Positions 16,671 to 26,734 of a stretch of DNA of 64,000 bases are shown piece by piece. Within the stretch, counting starts at the first letter, position 1. Each line of letters starts with the position of its first letter. The DNA is from UBA6168 sp964508135 (GTDB lineage Bacteria > Bacteroidota > Bacteroidia > Chitinophagales > Saprospiraceae): NCBI GenBank assembly GCA_964508135.1, contig CAZDSU010000033.1, positions 1 through 64,000 of the forward strand, in the 5' to 3' direction. The translations under genes and the position numbers were made by a program. Under the pieces are notes generated by a model that saw nothing but the letters and a program-made list of their open reading frames with translations, was not told the origin of the DNA and did not search any database.

Positions 16671-16805
16671 TTTGTGCAGCATTTTTTGCTGGCGCAAAGG
16701 ACGGGAAAATCGCTGAACACCCGCTGTTTTCCCAGCAGTTTGTAAAATCCCCGCTCGTACACCAAATCCCAAACATCCCCTAACTTGTCGCCAAAATTTT
16801 TCGCC

Positions 16806-19043
16806 ATGAAAAAACAAATCCTACTCCTTGTCCTTCTTTCGCTTGTCCTTTTTTCGTGCAACAGCCAGCAAAACCTCGTGCTCCGCCAGGGCATGGTTGT
16901 CACAAAATCCGCCACGCTGCACCGGGATTCTTTCATGTTGGAAGCGCCCGACAGCCTACGCCCCGTCCTCACCATCGAGGGCGAAAACATCACCGTGGAC
17001 TTCGCTGGGGCGGTGCTTGACGGCGGCTCTGGCAAGGACTCGCCCGACCAGTTCAGTGGCACGGGCATCGTCATCAAAGGGAAAAACATCACGCTGAAAA
17101 ACGCTACGGTGCGGGGCTTCAAGGTCGCCATTTTCGCCGACGGCGTGGACAGCCTCCGCCTCCTTGACTGCGACCTGAGCTACAACTGGCGGCCTCGCCT
17201 CCGCAGCATCCGGGAGCGGGAGGACTTCAGCGACTGGCTCAGTTACCACCAAAACGACAAGGACGAGTGGCTGCGCTACGGGGCGGCCATTTACCTCAAA
17301 AATTGCCAAAATGCCCTCGTGCGGGGCTGCACCGCCACGCAGGGCATGAACAGCCTGCTGCTCACCGGTTGCAACGACGGCCTTTTTTACAACAACAGCT
17401 TCCATTTTAATTCCGGCCTGGGCGTAGGCATGTACCGCAGCAGCCGCAACCGCCTGATGCACAACAAGTTGGACTGGAACGTGCGGGGCTACTCCCACGG
17501 TTTTTACCAACGGGGACAGGATTCGGCTGGCATCCTCGTGTACGAACAGAGCAGCGAAAACGTCTTTGCCTACAACTCGGCGACGCACTCCGGTGACGGC
17601 TTTTTCCTATGGGCGGGACAGACGACGATGGACACGGGAGAGGGCGGTTGCAACGACAATTTGCTCTTCAAAAACGACTTTTCCCATGCCCCCACCAACG
17701 GCGTGGAGGTGACTTTCAGCCGCACCAAAATCGTGGACAACCGCCTCGACGAATGTACCTACGGCATCTGGGGCGGATACAGTTTTGGGTCGCTGATGCT
17801 GGGCAACCACATCGAAAATTGCCGCACGGGTATCGCCATCGAGCATGGGCAGGAGAACGCCATCATCGGCAACCAGTTCCTCAACGACTCGGTGGGCATA
17901 CAGCTTTGGGCGAGGGCCAGCCAACCCGCCGATTGGGGCTATGCCCAACATCGGGATACCCGCAGCCGTGACTACCAAATTGGCAAAAACCGCTTCGAGA
18001 ACGTGCGCAACCCCCTGAAAATCAGCGCCTCCCGCAAGCTGGCCATCAATGACGACAACCAGTTCGCTGGCTTTGAAAAATTGCTGGTGGCCGAGAAGCC
18101 GAACGAGGAATTTTACCTCGTAAAAAACCAAATCGTGGGCGACAAGGGCTGGCACGATGCGGAGGGTTTCAAGAACATGAATCCGATTGTGAAGCAATTG
18201 CAAGCGCCGCATGTGGTGAGCGGCGAGGTGCAGCGCCTCGCCGTGGCCAAACTGCCCGAAGGCATGGAAACCTTGCTGCCCGAAAGCCAACTGCGTGGCC
18301 GCCACTACATCCTGATGAACGAATGGGGGCCGTTCAATTTCGAGTACCCGACCGTTTGGCTCCGCAATATCGAGGGCGACAATTACACGTTCTTGCTGCT
18401 CGGCCCGGCTGAGGGCAATTGGAAAATCGTGAACGGCGCTGGCTGGAGTGGGCTGAACCAGAAAACTGGCAGTTTTCCGGTCACCGTTGTCGCCACCAAA
18501 AGTCCTGGAACCGAGGCACTGTCGCTCGATTTTGAGTACATCGGGCAGGCGTTTACTGACCAGTTCGGACATTTCAACAAACGAGGCAGGCCGTTTCCGT
18601 TCCATTTCGAGCGCTTTGAAAAAAAGCTCGACTGGCAGGTGCGCTGGTACAATTATGAAGAAGCCACCGACCCACTGACCCATTACGAAGTCTTTAAAAA
18701 CCTAAAAACCGCATCGCCGAAGGCGACCAAAATCACCGACGACCTCTACTTCGCCTGGTGGGGCAGTCCCGCTGAGGGCGTGGCCGAAGACAAATTTGCC
18801 ACCTTCGCCGAAACCTCCTTCGACATCGAGCCGGGCGAGTACCTCATCGAATTGACCAGCGACGATGGGGTGAAGCTGTACTTGGACGGAAAAATGCTCA
18901 TTGACCACTGGGACATCCACGAGCCAGCCGTGGACGAGGTGCAGGTTCGGCTCGGCGGCAAGCACAAGCTGGAGGTGGAGCATTTCGACGGGGGGGGCGG
19001 ATTCGGGACACTGGATTTTAGGATGCGGCGGGTGGGGGATTAG
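16806..19043 (+). CDS. Lipoprotein with right-handed beta-helix and C-terminal PA14-like domain
   Basis: A 745-residue exported lipoprotein. The signal peptide is MKKQILLLVLLSLVLFSC with the lipobox cysteine at the end, so it is probably anchored in the outer membrane. Residues about 50-420 are parallel beta-helix coils (repeated GIxI/NxxxxN patterns such as GTGIVIKGKNITLKNATVRG), as in carbohydrate-active or -binding proteins. The C-terminal part (about 635-740) has PA14-like features: ITDDLYFAWWGSPAEGVAED, then IELTSDDGVKLYLDGKMLID. The combination suggests polysaccharide binding or cleavage, which is inference. I chose ATG 16806, because the earlier in-frame ATG at 16785 would place residues before a good signal peptide. 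Confidence 0.85.
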   Translation: MKKQILLLVLLSLVLFSCNSQQNLVLRQGMVVTKSATLHRDSFMLEAPDSLRPVLTIEGENITVDFAGAVLDGGSGKDSPDQFSGTGIVIKGKNITLKNATVRGFKVAIFADGVDSLRLLDCDLSYNWRPRLRSIREREDFSDWLSYHQNDKDEWLRYGAAIYLKNCQNALVRGCTATQGMNSLLLTGCNDGLFYNNSFHFNSGLGVGMYRSSRNRLMHNKLDWNVRGYSHGFYQRGQDSAGILVYEQSSENVFAYNSATHSGDGFFLWAGQTTMDTGEGGCNDNLLFKNDFSHAPTNGVEVTFSRTKIVDNRLDECTYGIWGGYSFGSLMLGNHIENCRTGIAIEHGQENAIIGNQFLNDSVGIQLWARASQPADWGYAQHRDTRSRDYQIGKNRFENVRNPLKISASRKLAINDDNQFAGFEKLLVAEKPNEEFYLVKNQIVGDKGWHDAEGFKNMNPIVKQLQAPHVVSGEVQRLAVAKLPEGMETLLPESQLRGRHYILMNEWGPFNFEYPTVWLRNIEGDNYTFLLLGPAEGNWKIVNGAGWSGLNQKTGSFPVTVVATKSPGTEALSLDFEYIGQAFTDQFGHFNKRGRPFPFHFERFEKKLDWQVRWYNYEEATDPLTHYEVFKNLKTASPKATKITDDLYFAWWGSPAEGVAEDKFATFAETSFDIEPGEYLIELTSDDGVKLYLDGKMLIDHWDIHEPAVDEVQVRLGGKHKLEVEHFDGGGGFGTLDFRMRRVGD

Positions 19044-19149
19044 GGTAGGGGTTTTATGCCCCAAATAGCTGACCCCGAGGTCAGGTATGTCCTCAAAGCG
19101 CTATTCTGCAATCAATGGACTGGGGTCAAAGTCCTGCTGACGTTTTACG

Positions 19150-22100
19150 TTATTGCCCCAAAATGACCAGTTTTTTAATGCCCCACTGTTCGCCATTGCT
19201 CACCCGCAGCAAGTAAGCTCCACTGGCAAGTCCTCGCAAATCGAGCGGCTGTTGCACAGCCCCAGTTGCTTCCATTTGCGAAGCGAAAACCTGCCTGCCC
19301 ACTACGTCGAACACCGTCAAATCAAGGCTGGCGAAAGTCGGCAAATCCATTTTTAAAGTGAAAAGCCCATCGCTCGGGTTAGGTAGCACCTCGAAAACGA
19401 GGTTGCCCAATTGCTCGTCCGTGGCGCTCATGTCCACGATGACCTGCCCCTCGAAGGTGCAGCCGTTCTCGTCCATCACCACCACTTGGTAAGTGCCGAG
19501 CGGGAGGTTGTTGAAGACATTGCTGGTCTGGAAAGTCGTGCCGCCGTCAATGGAGTAAGTCAACTGCCCCGTGCCCCCGCTGGCTAGAATGGTAAGGTTG
19601 TTGAGCGCCAATTGGAAGTTGGCTTGCAGCGCATTTGCCTCCGGCACCAAGATGGACGGCGCTTCGAACTCGAAGCCTGTTGCATCTTTCACCCGCACGG
19701 TGTAGTCGCCGGGGGCAAGGTTCGAGTAGGTCGTTTGCGAAGAAAATGCTCCTCCGTTCAGCGAATACTGGTATGGCGCAGTGCCACCCGTCACGCTAGC
19801 GATGGTGATTTGGCCGTCCGATTCACCGGAGCAACTGACGGCAACCAGGTTGATGTTGATGCCTACGACGGCGTTCACGTTAACCGTCGTCGTCGCTGTG
19901 CAGCCATGCTCGTCCATGATGGTGACGGTGTAGCTGCCGTTGCCGGTCACCTCCAGTTCGTTGTCGTTATCGAAGCTCACCCCGTCGAGGCTGTACTCGT
20001 AATCTCCCGTACCGCCGCTGCCGTTGGCTGTGATGGCCAGGCCGAATGCCGTGGCCGAAACGCCAAGCACCGGTGGGTCGGTGATGACGATGTTCGGGGC
20101 GGTCGTCATGCCGCCATCAGCGCCCATCGCTGTCGCGGAATAGGTGCCTGCCGGGAGTCCGGTGAAGGTGTTGCTGGACTGGGAAGCCCCACCGTTCAGG
20201 CTGTACGTGTAAGGCGGATTGCCGCCGCTGGCGTTCACAGTGATGACTGCATCCGCCTCACCGTGACAGCTCACAGGCTGCGAAATCGAGACGAAAATAT
20301 TGGGCGGCGTACCGCCAACGAAGGCGCTGGCCGTCTGCTCGCAGCCGTGGGCGTCCACCACCGTGATGCTGTGCGTACCATTGGCCACACCACTGAAAAT
20401 GTTGGAGGTCTGGAGCGCTCCGCCATCCAGTTGGTACTGGTAGGGCGCTGTGCCGCCGCTGGCTGCTACTGTCACCGTTGGCCCAATGGAACTGGTGTTC
20501 ACCACCATTGCAGGTGGTGCCGTCAGCGTGATGGTGGACGACGAAACCGTGAAGCCGCCACTGTCCTGTATCGTCAATGTGTAGTTGCCTGCGGCAAGGT
20601 TGGAGAAGTTGGCGCTGCCCTGAAAAGCCCCACCGTTCAGGCTGAATTGGTAGGCCGGGACGCCGCCCGTTCCCACCGCCGTGATTTGGCCATCCGACCC
20701 GCCGGGGCAGTTGATGGGCTGGAAAATACTGCCGGAAACGGTCAGCGTAGCCACGGTCACGGTCACGTTGAGGATTGTTTCGCAGCCGTTGGCGTCCCGC
20801 ACGGTGATGCTGTGAGGGCCGTTGGGGACTGGATTGAAGCTGTTGCCTGATTGAAACGCACCGCCGTCGAGGCTGAACTGCAAGCTGCCTGTGCCGCCGC
20901 TCGCCGTCACCGTCACGAGGTAACCACTGGCTATGGCCGACCCTGTGATTTGCGGCGGAGCCGCCAAAACGATGGCCGAACTGGTTTGTGTCAAACCATC
21001 GCTGTCTACCGTGGTGACGGTGTAGCTGCCTGCGGCGAGGTTCGAGAAGATGTTGCTGCTTTGGAACGCCCCGCCGTTCAAACTGTATGTGTAAGGCGCC
21101 ATGCCACCACTGGCCGACGCCGTGATTTGGCCGTCATTTTCCCCAAAACAACTGACGGCGCTGGTGACACTGCCCGATACGACTACGTTGTTGGTGAAAA
21201 CGGTGGCCGTGCTGGTGGCCGTGCATCCGTTGGCGTCCTGCACAGTGGCGGTGTAGGTGCCGTTCGGCAAATTGTTGAAAACGTTGCTGCTTTGGAACGC
21301 CCCGCCGTTCAGGCTGTATTGCAAGCTGCCCGTGCCGCCACTGGCCGTTACGGTGATGCTGTTGGCGTTGTCGGTGGCGGAGGCGATGAGTTGCGCAGGG
21401 TTGGAGAGGTTGACGGCGGTGGTGGTTTGGGTGAAGCCGTCGGCGTCCATCACCTCCACGGTGTAGCTGCCGGGGCCGAGGTTTGTGAAAATGTTGCTAC
21501 TTTGAAATGCGCCGGCATTGAGGCTGTACTCGAACGGGGCGCTGCCGCCACTGACGTTGACGGTGATTTCCCCGTCGTTTTCGCCAAAACAACTGATGCC
21601 GTTGGTCACGCTGGCCGATACGACGAGCGTGTTCACGGCGACGGTTGCCGTGGTGGTGGCGGTGCATCCGTTGGCATCCATCACGGTGACGGTGTACGTC
21701 CCGTTGGCCAGGCCACCGAAGGTGTTGCTAGACTGAAAGGCCCCGCCGATGCTGTACTCCAAGCTGCCCGTGCCGCCACTGGCTGTTGCTGTGATGACAT
21801 CTGTGTTCACGCTGGCTGTGGCTGAAATGGCAGTCGGGCCGCTGATGGTCAGGCTGCTGGTGGTGATGGTGAAGCCGTCGGCATCCATCACCTCGATGGT
21901 GTAGTCGCCGGGGGCGAGGCCGCTGAACACGTTGCCCATTTGGAAAGCGCCACCGTTCAAACTGTACTCAAGCGGGGCACTACCGCCGCTGGCGGTGACG
22001 GTGATTTCCCCGTCATTTGCGCCAGCACAACTGATGGACTGCGTGATTGCGGCAGAAACCACAAGCGTGTTTTGGATGATGTTGATGTGGAAAACCTGCG

Positions 22101-25100
22101 CATGTAGCCAGCTTCCCGAATTGTCAACCATGTCGAATTCAAACTCATCGGTGGTGGTCATGCTGCCGTCGTGCTGGTAGGAGAACAGGCCAGCATCAAT
22201 GTCTGCCTGCGTAAACGTGGTGCCCACGACGGGCACGTCAATGCCCAAGACCAAGTTGCCGTTGACGGGCAGGCTGAGCAGCGTGAAGACAACCTCGTTG
22301 GTCGGAGTACCCTGCCCTTGCAGGTAGGTTTGGCTGACGATTTCGCTCTGGCCCTGCGGCACGGTGAGCACGTCATTTTTCAACAAAACCGCCAACGGCG
22401 AGGCCACGAGGCCGCAGATGTCGAGCGACCAGTTGAGCAGCGCACCACCGTCGTCGTCGTAACTGTCGGTGATTTTCAGCGACCAGCTCCCTTGTGAGCT
22501 TTGACTGTTGAATCCGACAAACGGGGCCATTGGCTTGAAGTTCCCGCTGATGGTGGGCGTGGCACCGGAGCAGGTGTTTTCAAAAACCATGGCCGAGTTG
22601 GTGTACGAGTCGGCGAAATTGGCGGTGATGTCGTCACCTTCACAGCCGAATGACGAGGCTGGAACTCCCGGTCGGTCGAAGATTTGCAGCGTGGTTCCCT
22701 GCGGTGACGTCAGCTCTGCGCTCAGGTCGCCGACGTAGCTGTGGTCAATGTTCATGCTTGTTTGCACCGAGCTTATGGACAAGTTGGCTGGCACGTTCAG
22801 GGTCTTGGTCACGCTGGTGGCTACGAGCGGGATGGTCAGGGGCAGGCCAGTGGCGTTGAAAGTTTGGCAGCCGATGCCACCGAGGTGGAAGGCAAATGTT
22901 TGCGAGAAAGCGCTTTGGCTACAAGGGTTTTGCGCCCGCACCCGCCAGTAGTACACGTTGAGCGAGGTGCAAGGTGTACTCACTTGCCACGAGTTGGTGG
23001 TGGCAGTGCCAGTGGCAAAAATCGAATTGAAGTCTGGCAATTCCGACACCTCCACGAGGTACTCGGAAGCATTGGGCACAGCGGCCCAAGTCAAGGTCGG
23101 CTGAAAGGCCGTGACCTCCGCCCCGTCTGCGGGACTGCTGAGGGAGACGCCGCTCGTCACTTGGTCGAGCACGACCAAAACGATGTTGGAGGTCTGCGTG
23201 ACGGAACCACCCGTGGCGGTCACCGTGATGGGGTAAGTGCCGGATGGCACGCCGCCAAGGTTGCTGATGGTCAAGCTGATGTTGGCGGGCGGTGGCACGT
23301 TGTTCGGGGTAAAAACCGCTGTTGCGCCAGCGGGAACGCCGCTCGCCGAGAAGGTGACAGGCGTGTTGAAACCTGCCAGTTGCAGCATGTTGAAGGCGTA
23401 GGAAGCCGTGCCGCTTTGGCAGGCAGATGCAGTGCTTGGCGTTGTCTGGAGGGTAAAGCTTGGAACCGTCGCTATTTCGATTTTGAAATTTTGGTTGGAA
23501 ATATCGAAGAAAACATTGCCCACCGCTTTCACCATCACCCTCGCTTGCGTGGTGGAGATATTTGGCACCAGCACGGTTTCCGTGCCGTCGTTGTTGGTAG
23601 AGACCAGCAGCGTGTAGGGGTAGGTGGTGCCGCCGTCGGCGGAAAGCAGAACTTCGACCTGACTGGCCGAGACCGGAGGGGCGGTCGTGTTGGCCACGTT
23701 CCAGGTCACGGTGGCTGTGCTGCCGCCCGTCCAGATGATGGCGGAGGTGTTTGGGTTGGTGACGACGAACGGCCCGGCGGCGGCGCTGAAGTTGAGCGTC
23801 ACGTCCACTTCATCAGTGCAGCCAGCGCCCGGATGGTTGTCACGCACCGTGCAGCGGAAGGCCATCGAGCGTGCGACGCTCGGCAGCACCTCCCAGGTCG
23901 GCGTGGTGCCAGCGAGGATGGCGGGCAGGTTGGGGAAGTAGCGCTTTGGCGAGGTCGTGGGGTCGAAGGTTCGGAAAACCGGACCGACGGTGTTGGTCGA
24001 AAGTGGCGGCTGGGTGCCCACCTGGTTGTTCATTTGCTCCCAACAGTAGGTCAGTACATCGGTGGGATTGGAGTCTTGGCCTTGTGCCGTCAGCACGAAG
24101 GGCGTGGAGATGGGCAGGGTAAATGAGCTGGTCGTCACGGTCACGGTCGGGGCGTTGTTGCCAGAGGCCGTCGTGGTGGCGCAGGAATTGCCCGCTCCGA
24201 GCAGGTGGTTGGTGATTTCGCCGAGGCTGACGGCGTGGAAGTAGTCGTCGCTGTGGGGCTGCACATCGGGCGAACAGACGCCAGCGTAGCCCATGATGGT
24301 GCTGCCGCTGCCAGTTTCCATCGCCGTGGCGCTGTTGCGGTTGCAGTCGTTGTTCTGGGTGTGGTTGCCGCCGAACTGGTGGCCCATTTCATGGCAAACA
24401 TAATCCACGTAAAACCCGTCGCCGACGGGGCTGTTCAGGCCGGTGACGCCCCTGGCTTTGCCGCTCGTGTTGCAGACGGAGTTGAGCTGCGCAATGCCGC
24501 CGCCACCGGTGCTGAACACGTGGCCGATGTCGTAGTTGGCATTTCCGATGACGTTGTTGCAGGTCATTTGGTTCTCATTCAGCATCGTCGAGCCGCTGTT
24601 GTTGGTGTAGGGGTCGGAGCCTGCATTGAGGTAGATGAGCAGGTCAGTATTGGCCACCATGGTCATTGTCACGGCCAGTTCCCGCTCGTAGATGCCGTTG
24701 ATGCGGGTCATGGCCACGTTGAACTCGGCCAGCACGAGCGGCTTCGTGCCGCCGTGAAAGGTGGCGTACTCGCCTGTACAGGCGAGGGCGAGGGCGTAGT
24801 TGCGGTGCTGGCAGTCGCCAACGACCAGCGATTGCGGACTTGCGATTGCGGATTGCGGATTGGGAGACACGTTTTCCGCTAAACACTCAAAGTCGCCATG
24901 CGGGTTTGCGTAGTCCTTTTTGAAATAACTGCTGTAGTGCAGGTCGTCGCCTTCGGCAAATGCGTCAATGTACACTGTGCTGTGGTTGGCCGAAAGTATC
25001 ATGGCATGGAAACCCTTCTGGGTGTAGCCGAAACGCAGGTAGGCCGTGCGGTCGGCATTGCTCCAGCCAGCGTAGGAGCGGATGTAGGGGTAGCGGGTGG

Positions 25101-25413
25101 CCAGGTCGGGGTGCATGACGGGTGCTTCCACCACCTGAAAATCCTGCATGGAGCCATCGGGCATCGGGATGGTCAGCGTCACTTGCGAGTTTTCCGCCCC
25201 CGGCGAAAATCGCAGGGGCGCTTCGCTCAAATTGGCCTTCAACAAACCGAGGTCGAGGGACAGGGTGCGGTACTTTGATGGCACGATGCGGCGTTCGGCG
25301 CTTTTTTTTGCGAAGCTGCTTTCGAGTGCGTCGAGCCAGGGATTTTGTTTTGTTTGGGCAAAAAGGCAAACGGCCATCGAGGCCATCAAAAAGGTAGATA
25401 GTACTTTTTTCAT
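19150..25413 (-). CDS. Giant reprolysin-like metalloprotease with P-domain, SprB-type repeats and T9SS sorting domain
   Basis: A 2087-residue secreted protein. In order it has: a signal peptide (MKKVLSTFLMASMAVCLFAQ); a propeptide-like region; a reprolysin-like catalytic domain with HEMGHQFGGNH at 341-351 and the Met-turn TIMGYAG; Ig-like domains; a proprotein-convertase P-like domain (YVGDLSAELTSPQGTTLQIF); a cadherin/CSPG-like repeat; and twelve SprB-type repeats arranged as six alternating pairs. One repeat type starts SCxGExDGxI and the other ends DANGCTATTTA. The C-terminus is a T9SS type A sorting domain (LPNPSDGLFTLKMDLP...). It is therefore exported by the type IX system and probably cell-attached or released. 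Residues about 185-195 (PNPQSAIASPQS) come from a repeated DNA word. The start at 25413 gives the signal peptide directly; an upstream start adds 17 unlikely residues. Confidence 0.93.
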   Translation of the reverse strand: MKKVLSTFLMASMAVCLFAQTKQNPWLDALESSFAKKSAERRIVPSKYRTLSLDLGLLKANLSEAPLRFSPGAENSQVTLTIPMPDGSMQDFQVVEAPVMHPDLATRYPYIRSYAGWSNADRTAYLRFGYTQKGFHAMILSANHSTVYIDAFAEGDDLHYSSYFKKDYANPHGDFECLAENVSPNPQSAIASPQSLVVGDCQHRNYALALACTGEYATFHGGTKPLVLAEFNVAMTRINGIYERELAVTMTMVANTDLLIYLNAGSDPYTNNSGSTMLNENQMTCNNVIGNANYDIGHVFSTGGGGIAQLNSVCNTSGKARGVTGLNSPVGDGFYVDYVCHEMGHQFGGNHTQNNDCNRNSATAMETGSGSTIMGYAGVCSPDVQPHSDDYFHAVSLGEITNHLLGAGNSCATTTASGNNAPTVTVTTSSFTLPISTPFVLTAQGQDSNPTDVLTYCWEQMNNQVGTQPPLSTNTVGPVFRTFDPTTSPKRYFPNLPAILAGTTPTWEVLPSVARSMAFRCTVRDNHPGAGCTDEVDVTLNFSAAAGPFVVTNPNTSAIIWTGGSTATVTWNVANTTAPPVSASQVEVLLSADGGTTYPYTLLVSTNNDGTETVLVPNISTTQARVMVKAVGNVFFDISNQNFKIEIATVPSFTLQTTPSTASACQSGTASYAFNMLQLAGFNTPVTFSASGVPAGATAVFTPNNVPPPANISLTISNLGGVPSGTYPITVTATGGSVTQTSNIVLVVLDQVTSGVSLSSPADGAEVTAFQPTLTWAAVPNASEYLVEVSELPDFNSIFATGTATTNSWQVSTPCTSLNVYYWRVRAQNPCSQSAFSQTFAFHLGGIGCQTFNATGLPLTIPLVATSVTKTLNVPANLSISSVQTSMNIDHSYVGDLSAELTSPQGTTLQIFDRPGVPASSFGCEGDDITANFADSYTNSAMVFENTCSGATPTISGNFKPMAPFVGFNSQSSQGSWSLKITDSYDDDGGALLNWSLDICGLVASPLAVLLKNDVLTVPQGQSEIVSQTYLQGQGTPTNEVVFTLLSLPVNGNLVLGIDVPVVGTTFTQADIDAGLFSYQHDGSMTTTDEFEFDMVDNSGSWLHAQVFHINIIQNTLVVSAAITQSISCAGANDGEITVTASGGSAPLEYSLNGGAFQMGNVFSGLAPGDYTIEVMDADGFTITTSSLTISGPTAISATASVNTDVITATASGGTGSLEYSIGGAFQSSNTFGGLANGTYTVTVMDANGCTATTTATVAVNTLVVSASVTNGISCFGENDGEITVNVSGGSAPFEYSLNAGAFQSSNIFTNLGPGSYTVEVMDADGFTQTTTAVNLSNPAQLIASATDNANSITVTASGGTGSLQYSLNGGAFQSSNVFNNLPNGTYTATVQDANGCTATSTATVFTNNVVVSGSVTSAVSCFGENDGQITASASGGMAPYTYSLNGGAFQSSNIFSNLAAGSYTVTTVDSDGLTQTSSAIVLAAPPQITGSAIASGYLVTVTASGGTGSLQFSLDGGAFQSGNSFNPVPNGPHSITVRDANGCETILNVTVTVATLTVSGSIFQPINCPGGSDGQITAVGTGGVPAYQFSLNGGAFQGSANFSNLAAGNYTLTIQDSGGFTVSSSTITLTAPPAMVVNTSSIGPTVTVAASGGTAPYQYQLDGGALQTSNIFSGVANGTHSITVVDAHGCEQTASAFVGGTPPNIFVSISQPVSCHGEADAVITVNASGGNPPYTYSLNGGASQSSNTFTGLPAGTYSATAMGADGGMTTAPNIVITDPPVLGVSATAFGLAITANGSGGTGDYEYSLDGVSFDNDNELEVTGNGSYTVTIMDEHGCTATTTVNVNAVVGININLVAVSCSGESDGQITIASVTGGTAPYQYSLNGGAFSSQTTYSNLAPGDYTVRVKDATGFEFEAPSILVPEANALQANFQLALNNLTILASGGTGQLTYSIDGGTTFQTSNVFNNLPLGTYQVVVMDENGCTFEGQVIVDMSATDEQLGNLVFEVLPNPSDGLFTLKMDLPTFASLDLTVFDVVGRQVFASQMEATGAVQQPLDLRGLASGAYLLRVSNGEQWGIKKLVILGQ

Positions 25414-25590
25414 GCTAATGTGCAGTGTGTTTGGCGGTAGCCAGAATTTAGGTGTTTTTACCAATAGGTAAAGTTATTGCCGATAAAGGAAATGCCAGCA
25501 AAAAAATTGTGACTGTGTTGGGCAGGTGGCAAAAACATGGCCAAGGGCATGGCAGCGTGCCCTTGGGATAAAAAAATCGTTGGGTGAAAA

Positions 25591-26469
25591 TTAAAACGAA
25601 AACCCAATGCTCGCCTGAATGGTCACGTTGCGGTCGTCGTCGTTGCGGGAGATGAACTCATTGTTGTCGTCCAAGCTTGAAAGCGACACATCCGCCTTGG
25701 TCTTGGTGATGTCCAGCAGCCCGTAGTTGATGCGGCCAGAGACATAGAGGCTCTTGCTCAGGTACACGGACAGTCCGCCCACTACGCCGAGGTCGAAGGC
25801 GCTGTACAGTTTGCCCCTATCCTCCACGAACTCAAAATAGGCCCCTGCCGTCTGCGGGAATGGCACGTTGTTATTGTTGATTTTGACGGTTTCGGCGGGG
25901 TTGTCGTAGGTTTGCTCACCGGCTTTGTCGGAGAGGTAGTTGAAGTCGAGTTCGTGGTCAATGCTGTTGGGGACAGCGGGAATCCCGGCATATTTGATGT
26001 CGCTGAATTTGATATTGCCGAAGGCGGTGGAGTTCACCAGTACGCCGAAGCTCATGCCGCCATAGATTTCAAAGCGGCTGTGCGGCTTGAAATAGGCCAT
26101 GATTGGCAGCTCGATATAGGAATTGCCGACGTTCATTTCTTGTTGGCGGATGCCGGTCGTAAGGAATTTGTCGTTGTTCGGCGTAGTGAAGGTGTAGTAG
26201 GACGGCCCCTCAAAACTCCGTTTCGTGCCCTTCTGGCTGTACATCAGCTCGGCCCTAAGCCCCATGATGTCGGTGATTTCCCAGGCAAAGGTTGCCCCAA
26301 AATGGAAGCCAATGTTCTGGTCGAGCGTTTCGGTGGCGTCGGCGGTTTTCTCCTCGTCGCCTTTGATGTTGCTGAAATTAAGCCCCGTTTTGAAGCCAAA
26401 GCTGAACTCCTGCGCTGAAACAGCGCTCGAAAATGCAAGCATCACACTGAAAATAAACAATCGGGTCAT
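25591..26469 (-). CDS. Outer-membrane beta-barrel protein
   Basis: A 292-residue exported protein with signal peptide MTRLFIFSVMLAFSSAVSAQ. After that comes the typical start of a small beta-barrel, EFSFGFKTGLNFSNIKGDE, followed by alternating strands (IGFHFGATFAWEITDIMGLR, YIELPIMAYFKPHSRFEIYG) and a C-terminal aromatic strand (VTIQASIGFSF). This is the PorT-like/OmpW-like barrel group common in Bacteroidota; no specific role can be assigned. ATG 26469 is chosen for the signal peptide. It is divergent from asd. Confidence 0.8.
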   Translation of the reverse strand: MTRLFIFSVMLAFSSAVSAQEFSFGFKTGLNFSNIKGDEEKTADATETLDQNIGFHFGATFAWEITDIMGLRAELMYSQKGTKRSFEGPSYYTFTTPNNDKFLTTGIRQQEMNVGNSYIELPIMAYFKPHSRFEIYGGMSFGVLVNSTAFGNIKFSDIKYAGIPAVPNSIDHELDFNYLSDKAGEQTYDNPAETVKINNNNVPFPQTAGAYFEFVEDRGKLYSAFDLGVVGGLSVYLSKSLYVSGRINYGLLDITKTKADVSLSSLDDNNEFISRNDDDRNVTIQASIGFSF

Positions 26470-26612
26470 CAGTACAGAATTTTTGATTTTAAAATTGCGC
26501 CGCAAGATAGCGGGATTTAGACTTTTTGAAATGCAATTGGCAGAGAATACATTCGCAACAAAAAGAAGGAGGGCTTTTCGGTGCAATACAGTTGCACCCG
26601 TCGCCCTGTTTT

Positions 26613-26645
26613 TTTGCCCCCAAAATTTACAAGCCCTTATCTTTG
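26613..26645 (+). promoter_or_regulatory. Bacteroidota-type promoter of asd
   Basis: TTTG (26613-26616), a 21-base spacer and TATCTTTG (26638-26645) match the family consensus closely. The asd start codon is 89 bases further on. Confidence 0.55.
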
Positions 26646-26734
26646 CGAACCTTTTTCACGCAAGTGCTGTCACGGGAGGAGGCTCGGTGCGAAGCGCCAG
26701 TTTTCCCACCAGCACATCAAAAATTGATTTGAAA

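Noticed and set aside
19612..24126. Long open frames on the plus strand (412, 324 and 461 residues) within 19.6-24.1 kb
   Set aside because: They are antisense to the repeat-rich metalloprotease; the G/C-rich third positions keep the opposite strand open. They have no signal peptide or domain and no ribosome binding sites.
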